Positions 1-10,780 of a DNA stretch of 64,000 bases are shown piece by piece. Both the position numbers and the translations under genes were made by a program. Under the pieces are notes generated by a model, which saw nothing but the letters and a program-made list of their open reading frames with translations, made no database searches and was not told the DNA's origin. How positions within the stretch are numbered: the stretch's first letter is position 1; every line of letters starts with the position of its first letter. This DNA is from Hymenopus coronatus (Eukaryota; Arthropoda; Insecta; Mantodea; Hymenopodidae), in the NCBI GenBank assembly GCA_030762935.1, contig CM060900.1, positions 401,563,632-401,627,631 of the forward strand, written 5' to 3'.

Positions 1-600
1 GCCCATTGAATTCAGCAAGTTCAGGGGCACTGCCTCTCGGCAGGGTCTCCATGCACAAGCAATACATAATCCGTTCAGTGATGTCTTGTGGTCCAAGGTT
101 CCTTAGCCGTTGACCCTGTAGATGCGCCTTCAGCACCACCTCGCTTCTTATGGATACTATTACATCGTCCCTAGGGATAACCCTGCAGCTCCCCTGATGT
201 TCGGGAAGCTCCGGAGCAACGGCACGTCTCGGCCAAGTCATAAGATTTTCCGGTTGACTTTAACCGTCGCCTCGAGGCTCCTGAAAGCATCCACTTCCAG
301 TGTCAAATTCTCGGCCACCCTCGCAATGAATACCTGTAGGCTCACAATGCTCCGTCACAAAGCTAACTCCAGCAGGGCCCTCCACAAGTAAAAGGTCGTC
401 CGACGCCGTCACTAGTTGTTAGACCAGACTGGGTGTTCGTGCTGGCGAGCCCTTTGTCACGACAGGTCTGATTACAGTAACGGCTGTACCTGTGCCTACT
501 AGTATATGGCACAGCATCCCTTGTACGCAGCCGTCTATGAGGAGGATGTCGACCTCTCTTCTGCCCAAGGTACATAATCACTCGAGATGCTTGCAATCGC
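1..600 (-). pseudogene. pol (retropepsin and linker) pseudogene fragment
   Basis: Downstream of the gag region on the minus strand the translation contains CHILVGTGTAVTVIRP at about 505-455. This matches the retropepsin active-site strand, in which D-T/S-G is expected. Here the catalytic aspartate codon reads GGC (496-494), so the motif is GTG. Further downstream are a flap-like stretch (LVTASDDLLLVEG, about 410-370) and a proline/arginine-rich linker (VIPRDDVIVSIRSEVVLKA, about 170-115), as often seen between protease and reverse transcriptase in gypsy pol. The frame shifts at least once and holds stops. The sequence runs off the left edge, so whether a reverse transcriptase follows cannot be seen. 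Confidence 0.55.
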
Positions 601-639
601 AGCCCCGGCGTGCCCATTAATTGCTTCCTGTCTGCTGGC

Positions 640-1738
640 GGATTTTCGTGTACAGTCTTTCGCTAGGTACCCTGGTTGGCCACCCACCAACACATCCCAC
701 TTGGAGCTTACAATCGCTGGATTATCTATCTCTCTTTATCGTAGCGAGCACTCCTTTTCCTCGAGTTCGGCGCAGCTGTTATCTTTGCCACCTCCATACC
801 ATTAACGCCTCGTGGATTGTCTTGTAGTCACTGAACTTCAGAATCTGCTGGATCTTGGCGTCACACACCCTGTCGATGAAGAATTTGGCGGTTTCCTGGC
901 ACACATAGGTATGTAGTAGTTTCAACAGGAATTTGTTCTCCAACTGTTCAATCGCCAGGGTAACTCTTGATTCGTCTCCCATGGCAGTTACAGTTTGTTT
1001 TTAAGGTGACTACAGTATGTTGCAGAAAACAATGTTTCCCAAAGACGTTCTTGAGAACCTCTTAGATAGCTCCGCACATCGCTGACGTCAGAATCGCATT
1101 CAGTATTTCCGCCACTCGTCCCTGGAGGCTTCCTATCAGCTGCGCATATTCCTTCTCTGCTCTCCATCGGGTATGGGTGACGAGGTCGGTGAAAGACCTC
1201 GAAGGTAAATGGTTCGTCGAACCTGGGTTGGCTTGATGCGTGTAGGTATTGTTTCGGGTCCTGTCGTTCCGAAGTTCAGGTACTTCAGCTTTCGGTAGAG
1301 CATATTTTCCACCATGGCGTTTAGTTCCTTTGCGCTTCCATCCACTCTTCCCTCCAGGGCACTAACGCGTTCTCCAAGGCCTTCCAGGGCGTCAACGAGT
1401 TTTTCAATACGCTAAAGGACGTAAACACGTTGGTCTTCATTCTTCCGCCAAGTACTTTCACATCCTTGCCGGCCAGATGTTCGTCGCTTTTGGTCGATAT
1501 CTCCGTCTTCAGGTTCTCCGTCGTGAAATTTCAGTTGTTATTTATTTATCATTTTCGCCATGCCGGAATACATCTGCTCTTCCATTATCTTCTCCATTTC
1601 AAGTTTTTTTCATTCACTACAGCCTTCATTTTAACTTCCATCTTCTCCATGTCTTTCTACCCCGCCCCCCACCATTTCTGATTGCATTTTCCACTTCATC
1701 TCTTTGATTTCGGCAAGTACAGTTTTCATGATCTCCAT
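640..1738 (-). pseudogene. gag-like pseudogene of LTR retrotransposon
   Basis: The inferred start is the ATG read from 1738 downward, giving MEIMKTVLAEIKEMKWKM, a charged amphipathic start typical of insect gypsy gag proteins. A heptad-rich segment follows at about 1410-1270 (IEKLVDALEGLGERVSALEG), then a helical capsid-like block at 982-790 that includes CDAKIQQILKFSDYKTIHEAL. A decayed CCHC knuckle lies at about 679-643, where only the end of the motif (GYLAKDC) remains and the first cysteines are lost. At least three frame changes and several stops separate these pieces. In family members this protein forms the virus-like particle. Here it is a fossil. It could be mistaken for several small host genes if the frames are annotated separately. 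Confidence 0.6.
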
Positions 1739-3260
1739 CGTGACGCTAAACCCCACTCCTGACACCGGGGTAACACAACTGGCGTTTGTTACTCAAAAAA
1801 CAGTTCTTCTTTATTTCTTCTAACTGCCGTATAGTTTCCTTGCGGCGGTCGATGCGGCTACGACTGCACGCTCCGAACTTCCCGTTGAAACTGTTTCTAT
1901 CAGATTTTTTTAACGTGCATAAAAGTTTAAAGTATAACATATACAAGGGGTATTTGGGAAAGAAGAAGAATGTAGAGAGGTACGTTGTACCGTGGTGACT
2001 CTTTTTATTTGGACAGTTTCGTTTGCATGAGGCCTAGCCGTTGAGACAAAGCGGGCGTTTGAGCGTGATGACTTGTTTGGCGGGTTGGTGTACGTGTTGG
2101 TTGTAGAGCCTACGCCCTGGTGCAATACCCAGATGCTGACCTACTCATTGTGGCAAGTTTTCCCGATTCGGGGTTTCATCAGGTTAATGCTGTTGGTCCT
2201 TTTCGCATTGCTCTGGCCCAGTTAAGGAAGCGCTGGCCCCCCCCCCCCTATGCGGCCGATAAGTTCTCACGGCTGGGGTTGCTCCAGATGGTACAGGCTT
2301 TAGTTAATGTATGCGTTAGTTCCCGCAGTATTTTCTCTATTTGTTTGTGTATCTTGTAGATCCGAGAGGCGCTGATGTACTCAACCACATAGTCGAGTTG
2401 CTTATTGAAGCGGTCTCGCAAGGAGCTGCTTTCCTGCTGTACTACTGCTTGTAGAGTTATCTGAAGGTTGAGAGCAGTTTTCTGAATGTCCGCCATAGTG
2501 CGGTTCAGAACTTCCAAGTGGTGACGCGGTCGGGGAAAGTTTGAATGGTCTCTCGAAGCTGCAAGTACGTCTGTAATGGTTGTCATGTCAGCGTGTAGGT
2601 TGTGAAGTGATAGAATGTGTGATTCTGCGACGTGGCTCTGCGCTAGTGGTGGCGTCTGTGAGGCTTAATGAGGGCGCTGAATGTGCCGCAAATGAACTGG
2701 TGCAGCTGTGTCTGGGCGGGTTCTTGTCTCATGCATCCAGGCCGGTTAAATGTTCTGCACAATTGCAAGTGGCACAGTACACGGGACGGCGGATCAAGTT
2801 GTAGCTGGTGCAGTCGGCTGTGAGGCATCCAGCAGGAGAGTAGTGGCATCGGGCGGCAGCTGTTAGGCATCCTTCACCACAGTAGTGGCATCAGGCTGCG
2901 ACTGAGCATATTTTATAAGCGAGGTTGTACTGCAGCCTTCGAAGGCACAGGGAGGGGCGGGTGGCCCGACCGGGCTCGTCCGTAAATACCTGCCCAACAG
3001 CAGTCTGCCCACCGGCCAGCGCAACATAGTAGTACATCCCGTCACCGAACTCCAGCCTCAAAGCGGTGACGGCCCCTTGACGGTGTGTGTACCGGTGGCC
3101 TTCGGGAGAGATGGTCAGTGGTGCCGGACGGCGATGAAGAGTAAACCAACCGGAAGTAGTCGGTGAACTCTGCCCACTGCTGGTCTTGGATGATGTGACG
3201 GTTGAGGCGGCGAGATGTGTCAGCAAGGCAGGTCCAGTTTCAGCGGTGGTTGTGACTGGC
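1739..3260 (-). other. leader/LTR-like or decayed coding region upstream of gag
   Basis: This stretch is more GC-rich than its right flank and continues the minus-strand element. Near gag it has an AATAAA-containing stretch (about 2016 on the minus strand), and a TATAAAAT box lies at about 2918-2911. Both fit LTR control signals, though their 0.9 kb spacing is long for an R region. A 112-codon minus-strand frame (2586-2248) is helix-rich and coding-like, but I do not recognise it. An envelope-like remnant, a long LTR, or an unrelated fragment are all possible. No intact gene is supported. Confidence 0.35.
2813..2898. repeat. imperfect tandem duplication, about 45-bp unit, two copies
   Basis: Two adjacent units share the core AGTAGTGGCATC and the preceding AGGCATCC block, with substitutions between them. 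They lie within the GC-richer region upstream of gag and may be part of an LTR or leader. Confidence 0.55.
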
Positions 3261-3325
3261 GACGTATTGCGATCTTAATTGGCTGTGTCGGTGATGGCGT
3301 TGGCAGTTTCTTGCAGCTCCGTGTG

Positions 3326-3363
3326 TTGGTACTCCACTGCGGCATTGGTACTCCACTGCGGCA
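3326..3363. repeat. perfect 19-bp tandem duplication
   Basis: The 19-base unit TTGGTACTCCACTGCGGCA occurs twice head to tail without a mismatch. This is a recent slippage or repair event at the outer edge of the retroelement-like region. Confidence 0.9.
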
Positions 3364-3369
3364 TTGGTT

Positions 3370-4073
3370 TTGAGTCGTTTTGCCCTCAGTTTTCACTGCG
3401 AATGCCGTGAGCGGAGACCATTTCCGGAGCTCGGCCTCTCCTTCTCATACCAGTCGATGACGTGCCAAGAAACTTCCTGAGTACGGCTTGTTGTTGCATT
3501 TGCAAACCACTGCAGGTGCGACAGTCGAAGTTTAGATGTGAAGTGCTCGCCAAATGCACACCTGCTCACTCCACAGTTGTAACAATGTATTAATGAAAGG
3601 AAGCCAATTAGGGAACGGCGAAAAACAGCTATGAGTTTCAAGTTGCTCACACACACATACAGCGATTACGGCCGCCAGGCGTAGTAACAAAAGCATATTT
3701 ACCTATTACACTTAAACGAAGTGAGAAACATCGATAACCACAATTTGCTGGCGTAGAACTTGTAAGTTTATGAAAACACAGAGATCACGTTTTCCAAACT
3801 AGTTCAATCATAAATAGACGAAAAAGAAAGTAAAGTTTTTGGTTTTATGCACTAAAACAATTGCTACATCAACTGAAAGTACTCAAGCATCTTCAAACTC
3901 ATTTTGTTATCCTAAAAACTATGCAAAAAGTCACCTAGCTTCAATTAGACACGAAATTACATCATGTTTCGTTATTGCCTAAAATGTCCAAATAAGAAAC
4001 TTTTGTACGCATCATATCTAAGCAACTCAGTGTTGTATAAAACCCTGAGTACCTACTGCTAGTTTCTCATCTC
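3370..4073. other. no gene seen; AT-rich spacer
   Basis: The base composition drops to AT-rich here. Only short frames occur, and none resembles a known protein or contains motifs I recognise. Confidence 0.5.
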
Positions 4074-4081
4074 AAATATAG

Positions 4082-4320
4082 CTTCTATCGTGTTTAACGT
4101 CCGCTTTTACTACTATGGCATTGCAGGGGATGACTCTGATGATATGAATACATAGAATGAAGATGGAACACCGGTGGAATGAGATGGCGGGGAAAACCAG
4201 AGAACCCGCCCCTGCGCCGCTTTGTGCTCCACAAATCCCCCATATGGTCTCCTGGGATCGAACCTGGCTCGCCTTGGTGAGAGGTGAGTGGTCTAGCCAC
4301 TCGGCCACGGCGCGGCCCTT
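4082..4320 (-). mobile_element. SINE family A copy, with target-site duplication
   Basis: Read on the minus strand it begins GGGCCGCGCCGTGGCCGAG, a tRNA-like head with A box GGCCGAGTGGCTA and B box AGGTTCGATCCC. The conserved body follows (GGGCGGGTTCTCTGG, a CACCGGTGTTCC block) and the tail ends in a GCGGACGTTAAAC-like motif. The 8-base sequence AAATATAG flanks both sides (4074-4081 and 4321-4328), the expected target-site duplication of LINE-driven insertion. It is transcribed by Pol III in family members; activity here is unknown. Confidence 0.85.
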
Positions 4321-4329
4321 AAATATAGT

Positions 4330-6208
4330 TTAATCGCATATGAAAATTTCTGATAGCTGTGATGCACGCTTCATACAGTTAGTGACAGGAAACAATTTAT
4401 TAGCTGGGGGATATATCCATAGCAATAAGAAATTACACTCAAGTACTCTTCAGTATACCCTATGAGAATAGGAATAACACATCCTCAGATGCAGTACTCT
4501 TTGAATCTTTTAAAGTTTCTATCAAAATGAGCTATGTATGTTCAACGTATAAAAGTTCCCGTTTTAAATGCATCCTTCCATTCTATTTTTAAGAATATGT
4601 GTCACTCATAAAGCTATCTTTGAGTTTCTTTCTTACAGTAAGTATTATTTGTTATAAACTTTAGAATTCCGCTATTGAAGTAAAAACTTAAAGTAAAAAC
4701 ATTGCAGTATTAAAGAGAGAGAAGATATTGGTTTTGATATAAATTAAATAAGAGAATGATACTTGAAACAATTTATTTATAACGTGATTGTGAAGCCTTT
4801 AATGTTGTGGAATCTTTATATAAATTGTCAGAATTTGTCCACATCACTTCACGAAGGACTACATACAAAATAATAACATCCAATAAATTCAGTCAGCATA
4901 AATTCATTCTTAATTCCAATTGTCTAAAAGGCACACACCTACTGAATCAGCCATTTTGTACTTTGTCTATCAGGAACTTTATACTTTCTGTTGTGTAATT
5001 ACTAAATTGGCTCGGAATAAGGAAATATTCTTAATCTGGGAAAAAACATTTACATTTCAAAGCTTTACTTATTACATTTTTATACAAATTAATAATAACC
5101 AATACGAATATTTGATTTTATAACTGTTGTTTAACCTTTAACTTGTCGACTATAGCGTGCCAGTAAACCATAGTGCTTATCCTCCAAATAGGAACATCAA
5201 TACAGCAAAGAAGAAACATTTCCATAAGAAATCTAATCTTCTCCCATTATTAGTAACAACTCCATGACATTTTCCCAATGTTATTCCAAGTGGAAAGAAC
5301 CATTGTGGTTGCCAATCACACTTGAAACAACAGTCTGTGCAAAGATAAACTCTACACACATTTTGGAACTATTCTAATACAGTATACATCACACACTCAT
5401 CAAGATTTTCCATTATCCATACGTCAGTAAATAGATCCATTGAAATAGGAATTAAGTAAACTTATCTAATATAAATAATACATATTAAGTTCTTTCAGTG
5501 TTTATACAAGTGTCTAAATATTAAATTCTTCCCTGAAATTTTCTGAGCCGGAACAAGAATGCAGGGGAAGGCCCCAGAAACAACATTGGCCATAACAACC
5601 AGTACCCCCTGTCCTGTCCGACTCAATATTTTGATTGACAATGAGGTATGATATTAGAATATATTATAATAACGTTTAAAACGAAGGTTTAGGAGAGTAT
5701 AACGCTAACCAATTTCAAGAGACCACTACTAGTATATTTGGCAGTCATTCTCTACCAGGAAACGACTGCTGTTTGATGACACGTCAACGTGCCTCTTAAA
5801 GCTCGTCATTGGAATGAATTTTAGTTCTGTTTTAGTGTTTCAGACGAGCTTATAATGGAACATTCTCAGCAAGAATACAACAGTGTGTTGGTAAGCTACT
5901 TCTTGAACTTATTCTTTATGTAACCATTAGATGGAGAACTTCCTGCATGTGCATGCATACAAGGAAAACATAACCGAAATTTTCAGCTCACCAACACCGC
6001 TGTCTTAAACCTATCCTAAACAGGATGCTTCCGTATATCTTGAGCAAGCGAGACGATGATCTGTTAGAACAGAATGGCACCCAGCCTACCAAGGCGCAAT
6101 AGGAACTTTGGAAACATCACTTCAATATTTTATCAAATTGTAACAATTATGTGGCCTCGATAAGCTGGGAACCACAAACGGACTACTTGACTCAGTCTTG
6201 TATTATCT
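4330..6208. other. gene-free AT-rich flank 3' of the zinc-finger gene; weak candidate first exon inside
   Basis: Mostly low-complexity AT-rich DNA. One plus-strand spot could be a tiny first coding exon: ATG at 5855, 12 codons (MEHSQQEYNSVL), then a good GTAAGC donor at 5891. The upstream 150 bases are less AT-rich and include the palindromic CACGTCAACGTG. If real, this gene would run rightward across the zinc-finger gene on the opposite strand. Short ATG-plus-donor combinations are common by chance, so I do not call a gene. Confidence 0.3.
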
Positions 6209-6214
6209 TTTATT
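6209..6214 (-). promoter_or_regulatory. canonical poly(A) signal of the zinc-finger gene
   Basis: AATAAA on the minus strand lies about 250 bases beyond the TAG stop of the zinc-finger coding sequence, which would give a short 3' UTR. No closer canonical hexamer was noticed. Confidence 0.5.
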
Positions 6215-6460
6215 ACCATTTTGTGCAGATGTGTGGAAATATATGAAAAAATACCGACTTGATAAGCTGAGATGCAATAATACACATACATTTAAATACA
6301 CCCTCACACACGCACTATTATATTTCAGAAACCCACTTTCACGTTGAAACTAAATCACAGGTGTAGCTTTCATCGCCATTTAGATAGGCTGAACCAACTG
6401 TCCAGGAAAGACTTTCTGCAAAGGAACACCATGTCGTATGGACTGGAGATACTTGCAATG

Positions 6461-9400
6461 CTAAGCCGGTGTCAATGTAAAGGAAACTGTTAAGGGCCCA
6501 GACAACTTCTCCTTGACAGGAAGGAAAACGAGAGAAGGGACAAATTTTCGATCAAGTTGGAGTTGAGAATCTTGTTCCGAAGTCATAGGACCATCTGGCT
6601 CTTCTAACAGAAATGGCTGCATAATAAATTCATCAAAAGTCGGCATATGATTTTGCGGGACGGCGTACGAAGCGGGCACTTGGGACTTCATGGCTGCCTC
6701 TTGTAGTTTTTTCTTCACCTCCTCAGTGCCAGATACTTCCGAGAGAGTTGACACATCTACAGACGTCATATCGCGGTTATCATGCCGAGGTTCTGGACGA
6801 GAAATCTTAGTTCTATGCTCCTGCTTGATATGCTTCCTCAAAGCTAACGTGTGTACTGAAGAAAACTCACAACGCGTACATTTGTAAATTTCTTGAGAGG
6901 TTAATTTCACTGGAACTGTTTCCATGGAGCAGGACGATGTACTCTGTGAGGAAATATTTAGATTATGAACATTTTCAATGTGGCTCAAACAAACTTCTCT
7001 AGTTCTAAATCGTTGAGAACATTTGGAACATTTAAACTTATACTTCCCCCCATTGCAGTCCTCCTCCATGATTACAGATGGTACTGGTTCATATTTATCC
7101 TCAGCTTTAATCCGTCCTTCCTCTCTCGTTTCGGGGGAACGTTGATTAACCATCTTTGTTTTTTCGTGTACATTCCCAGAAGGCGTCGGAAATGGTGTCA
7201 CTGGCAAAGTACCAAAGAACGGATTGAACATACCAGAAATTTGGTGCGTTAGAATGTGGTGCTGTAATACTTCGGCCTGTACGAAGCTTTGAAGGCAAAT
7301 TGGACATTTCAATGCTTTTGCAGTGTCTGGAACAGTTTGTGATGAAAGTCCCACGTGTGATTTCTCGTGTACAAAAAGGAAAGCAAGCACAGGAGTGGAG
7401 AAGGAGCAATAAGAACAGTGATAGCTTTTCATTGTAGTTTCCGGAGCACCAAATATATTGGTAAAAGATCTACTGCCTTCGACCTCGCTTGGATGATCTA
7501 AGACTGCCGGTTCACTTCCACGTAGACAGCTGCCATCTGTTTCACTACCGTGCCAGTTATTGGGAATTTTTAATGCAGAAGTGTAGGTAACCATTTGTCC
7601 ACCTGTTGCATGATGATTAGATGATACTGATACCCTGATATTGTGCTGTTGTTGTTTTCCTTGTTGAGAAATCTTATATTGGTTCTCTAACTCCTTCCAT
7701 TTTTCCATTCCAGGTTCTCCATGATCATTCAAGAGATGAGATTTTAACCATTTCGTACTTCTGAATCGTCTATTACAAATAGTGCAAACCTCAGTAAAAT
7801 GCGTAAAATAACGTTGACTTTGTTCGTTTAGTTCAGAAGGTTTCAGCGGCTGGTCGTTTTCAGTTGAATTTTGCACATTATGGCCGTTTGAAGCGTCTCT
7901 TGAATATGTCTGAGAGGCAGAGCCCTCGTCTACAATTCCATGAGTGTTCTGCTTGTGAACACGAAGAAAATATTTGCTACATAACTCCTTGTTACAAATA
8001 TCACAAATCACCCCTCCTATCTGTGCTCCATTCTCTATTTCAATACCATGCATTCGTTGCATATGAGTTTTCATGAAATATTTATTACAAAGCTCTTTGT
8101 TACATATTTCGCAATAGCTATTTGTAGGCGTAAGAGAGATCCTTTTCTCTTGTCCACTGACAGATGAAGTTTGTTGTGCAGGTTTTTCTGGAGGAGTTCG
8201 TGCGTCAAATTCTTCTTTAACTTCGCTTATAAGTGCGACGGATGAGGCAGAGGAAAGAGTCATATATGAATGAAATTCCTCTATATGTTGTTTTAACTGA
8301 GCTTTAGAGTAGAAATCCTTCTTACATATAAAGCAGTATGTAGCGATATCTGAAGATGGAGCAATTTCTGTTATTTGTTGAGTAGCAATTTTATCAATGT
8401 CAGGAAAGTTTGTTTCCTCCATCATGATACCGTGTTCACTCATCATATGAGCCCTTAAACTAAAGTGGTTCACTTCTTCTTTATTGCAAACAGTACATAA
8501 TGCAGTTTTTCCAACGTTCAAATTATTTAATTGCAGTATCATTGTCTGTAGTTTTTTTAGGTCCTCACTTATAGCGTCTCTGCAGACTTCACCAGTTTCT
8601 TCGCCATTGTTACTGAGCGGTCTAACATCCGTTCCGATTTCGCTTTTGTTTTGTAGGGCGTAATCTTCAGTGAATTCATCTTTTTCAGTATCGTTTACAT
8701 TGTTATCCAATCCATTTGAAGGATTTTGGCCCAACTCCTTCAATTCTGCTTTCTCAGAATGTAGGTATGCTCTATGCATTTGCATTAGATAGGAATTCTG
8801 AAATTTTCTACCGCAAACATCACATGCAGGTTCTTCACCTTCTGACAAATCTGTTTTTACCTTGTCAACAGAATCCGAGCTGTTGGCTCCTTGTTCTCCT
8901 ACAATTAAGTTTAGAGGACTGGTTTGGATGTGGCTCCATGTGATATTGTGGGCTGCACTGACTTTCATCTCCTTTCCATCATCGTTAAAGACAATACCGT
9001 GTCGCTTCATTTTATGGGTACGTAAGAAATATTTATTACAATATTCTTTGCAACATATTTCACAAAATGCATCCGCGTTAATTACGCCCAAACGGCGCAA
9101 TCTATCTGAAGCCAAAGTTGTTTCCTTTATTCCTGTATTTGACGGTGGAGGAGGTGTTTTAATCTGTGCCGCGGCAGTTCTGTCAATTCCTTCTTCCACA
9201 AAGCTTCTATCTTCCTGTTGTGGTTCTTCCTTCACTATCGTGGGTTCAATGAATTCCTCCACAGGTATGCTTCTGGGACTCAACTTAATGATTTGATTTG
9301 CTCGTTCTTGAAGCATTGTTACTCGTAGATGATCGGGTTCATTATTTGCTGGAACATCGTTGGACATTGTTTCCTGTAGGTTCGATCCGGTATCTGAACC

Positions 9401-10780
9401 TGCAGATGTGCTACCACGTTCATCACCTTCCTGTTTTCGCATGCATTCAGGTAGATTTACAAACGATACGCTACCAGATAGTGAAGTTTCGTCCACAATA
9501 CCATGCATTTTCATTTTATGTCTTCGGACAAAATACTTATTACAAAACTTCTTTTGACAAATGTCGCAGGTTGCCTTCATGATAGCAGTTCCCGTTACCT
9601 TTGATGTGTTTGTCATATCATGAATCCTTGAAATACCAACAACGGCTTTGACATTTTGTGTGCCCATCACAGGAGATGGCAACAGAGGGGTGTTAACATT
9701 AGATGGTGCCAAACTCGACATATATACAGAACTGGATACACCTCCATTCTGCCCAGTAGTAGGACTATCTGCGTAAATTCCGTGTTTATTAGCTTTGTGG
9801 GTTTTTAGGAAGTATTTATTACAAAATTCTTTATGGCACAGCTCACAATATGCATCGGGGTTAAAAATTCGAACTTGGGTAGTACTGCCCGTAGCTTGGC
9901 TGCCTGTTACTTGGTTCAGAGAGGTTGCAGCGGTATTTGCAGGAGTTTGCGACATCAAGGAAAATAGATATGGTGGAGTCATTGGTACATAAGGAGGCAA
10001 AACAAGGTTTCCTTCAGTAAATGGACCCAAATGTTGAGACTTGGTTGCAAGTGAGAGTGGTTTGGTCCCTTGCACAGAGTCGTCTCCTTTACCTTGAAAA
10101 TCGGATATGAGTGACCCCACGATATCTAAGGAATATGCTGTATCAGAAGCGCTTATATGGGAAAGATTTAGTGGAGCATCATGTTTGGTGGTAAGCAGCG
10201 ATTCTAGGCCAATTTTACTTCGCAGCTGACTTTGAAACAGTTTTTGTACATGACCATTATCGATGTGAAATTTAAGACGTTCTTTGTAATTAAGAAAGTC
10301 TGGACAGTAGGGGCAGTGTGAAGGAGATTCCTGCCCAGGTTCAGCATTCGGCCTACAAATAGACTCTGTCGGGTCCTCTAAATCACATCTTGCATCTTGG
10401 CGCTCGCTGGCCACTAAACCACACCTAGACACTTTTTCATGCACTTCCTTACCTTTTTTGATGGCTTCCCCTTCGTCATCACTTTCCTTGTTAAAGGAAC
10501 CGGCAAGTGGTGACAGTCTCACGGGATTTGATTGTTTCCTCCTTTTCTTTCCCTGATTGAAATCTGGTTCCGCTTCAGAAGCCAAAGGTCGCTTGTTGCA
10601 CGCTGCCAGTACTGTTGTTTGACTCAGTGAAGTATTTTCGAATCGAGGATCTTCCGTTTGCTCGGGCTCCAATTCCTCTCCTCCAAAGGAATTTGATGTG
10701 TCGTCTGCATCGCTGATATTCAGATCTCCTGCCATGGTGGCTGCAGTGGATGTAGTTGATTCCATCACTGTGGTTGCCAT
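6461..10780 (-). CDS. multi-C2H2 zinc-finger protein, 1439 aa, single large terminal exon
   Basis: One uninterrupted frame of 1439 codons. I count 14 C2H2 fingers, at residues 156-177, 312-333, 405-426, 573-594, 653-674, 762-783, 816-837, 890-911, 926-947, 999-1020, 1122-1142, 1159-1179, 1251-1272 and 1301-1322. They are dispersed rather than joined by TGEKP linkers. Five of them (2, 3, 4, 8, 9) share a C-x2-C-x-K-x2-C-(N/S)-K-Y-F core and end HGI, indicating internal duplication. A basic nuclear-localisation-like patch GKKRRK lies at 77-82. PLNLS at 203-207 resembles the CtBP-binding PxDLS motif. VKEE (516, 854) and IKAE (1224) fit sumoylation sites. Acidic and Ser/Thr-rich linkers separate the fingers. 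I infer a nuclear DNA- or RNA-binding regulator, possibly a repressor. Target and orthologue name are unknown. An in-frame TAG directly precedes the ATG, and a splice acceptor lies 72 bases further upstream, so this is the whole coding region unless an alternative N-terminus is used. Confidence 0.95.
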   Translation of the reverse strand: MATTVMESTTSTAATMAGDLNISDADDTSNSFGGEELEPEQTEDPRFENTSLSQTTVLAACNKRPLASEAEPDFNQGKKRRKQSNPVRLSPLAGSFNKESDDEGEAIKKGKEVHEKVSRCGLVASERQDARCDLEDPTESICRPNAEPGQESPSHCPYCPDFLNYKERLKFHIDNGHVQKLFQSQLRSKIGLESLLTTKHDAPLNLSHISASDTAYSLDIVGSLISDFQGKGDDSVQGTKPLSLATKSQHLGPFTEGNLVLPPYVPMTPPYLFSLMSQTPANTAATSLNQVTGSQATGSTTQVRIFNPDAYCELCHKEFCNKYFLKTHKANKHGIYADSPTTGQNGGVSSSVYMSSLAPSNVNTPLLPSPVMGTQNVKAVVGISRIHDMTNTSKVTGTAIMKATCDICQKKFCNKYFVRRHKMKMHGIVDETSLSGSVSFVNLPECMRKQEGDERGSTSAGSDTGSNLQETMSNDVPANNEPDHLRVTMLQERANQIIKLSPRSIPVEEFIEPTIVKEEPQQEDRSFVEEGIDRTAAAQIKTPPPPSNTGIKETTLASDRLRRLGVINADAFCEICCKEYCNKYFLRTHKMKRHGIVFNDDGKEMKVSAAHNITWSHIQTSPLNLIVGEQGANSSDSVDKVKTDLSEGEEPACDVCGRKFQNSYLMQMHRAYLHSEKAELKELGQNPSNGLDNNVNDTEKDEFTEDYALQNKSEIGTDVRPLSNNGEETGEVCRDAISEDLKKLQTMILQLNNLNVGKTALCTVCNKEEVNHFSLRAHMMSEHGIMMEETNFPDIDKIATQQITEIAPSSDIATYCFICKKDFYSKAQLKQHIEEFHSYMTLSSASSVALISEVKEEFDARTPPEKPAQQTSSVSGQEKRISLTPTNSYCEICNKELCNKYFMKTHMQRMHGIEIENGAQIGGVICDICNKELCSKYFLRVHKQNTHGIVDEGSASQTYSRDASNGHNVQNSTENDQPLKPSELNEQSQRYFTHFTEVCTICNRRFRSTKWLKSHLLNDHGEPGMEKWKELENQYKISQQGKQQQHNIRVSVSSNHHATGGQMVTYTSALKIPNNWHGSETDGSCLRGSEPAVLDHPSEVEGSRSFTNIFGAPETTMKSYHCSYCSFSTPVLAFLFVHEKSHVGLSSQTVPDTAKALKCPICLQSFVQAEVLQHHILTHQISGMFNPFFGTLPVTPFPTPSGNVHEKTKMVNQRSPETREEGRIKAEDKYEPVPSVIMEEDCNGGKYKFKCSKCSQRFRTREVCLSHIENVHNLNISSQSTSSCSMETVPVKLTSQEIYKCTRCEFSSVHTLALRKHIKQEHRTKISRPEPRHDNRDMTSVDVSTLSEVSGTEEVKKKLQEAAMKSQVPASYAVPQNHMPTFDEFIMQPFLLEEPDGPMTSEQDSQLQLDRKFVPSLVFLPVKEKLSGPLTVSFTLTPA

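Larger units (their letters stand above)
1..1738 (-). mobile_element. Ty3/gypsy-like LTR retrotransposon, internal region, truncated by left edge
   Basis: Read on the minus strand, this segment shows gag (coiled-coil start, capsid-like segment, decayed zinc knuckle) followed by a retropepsin-like region, which is the gag-protease order of Ty3/gypsy elements. Reverse transcriptase, RNase H and integrase would lie beyond the left edge. Reading frames are broken by several shifts and stops, so the copy is dead. The minus strand just before the gag start reads CCGGTGTCAGGAGTGGGG, the place where a primer-binding site and the 5' LTR end would be expected, but no second LTR is available in the window to define LTR ends. 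Family assignment rests on my own translation, not on a search. Confidence 0.7.

Noticed and set aside
8862..9296. 144-codon plus-strand frame opposite the zinc-finger exon
   Set aside because: It is antisense to the clearly coding minus-strand fingers and has no domain; long antisense frames are expected there.
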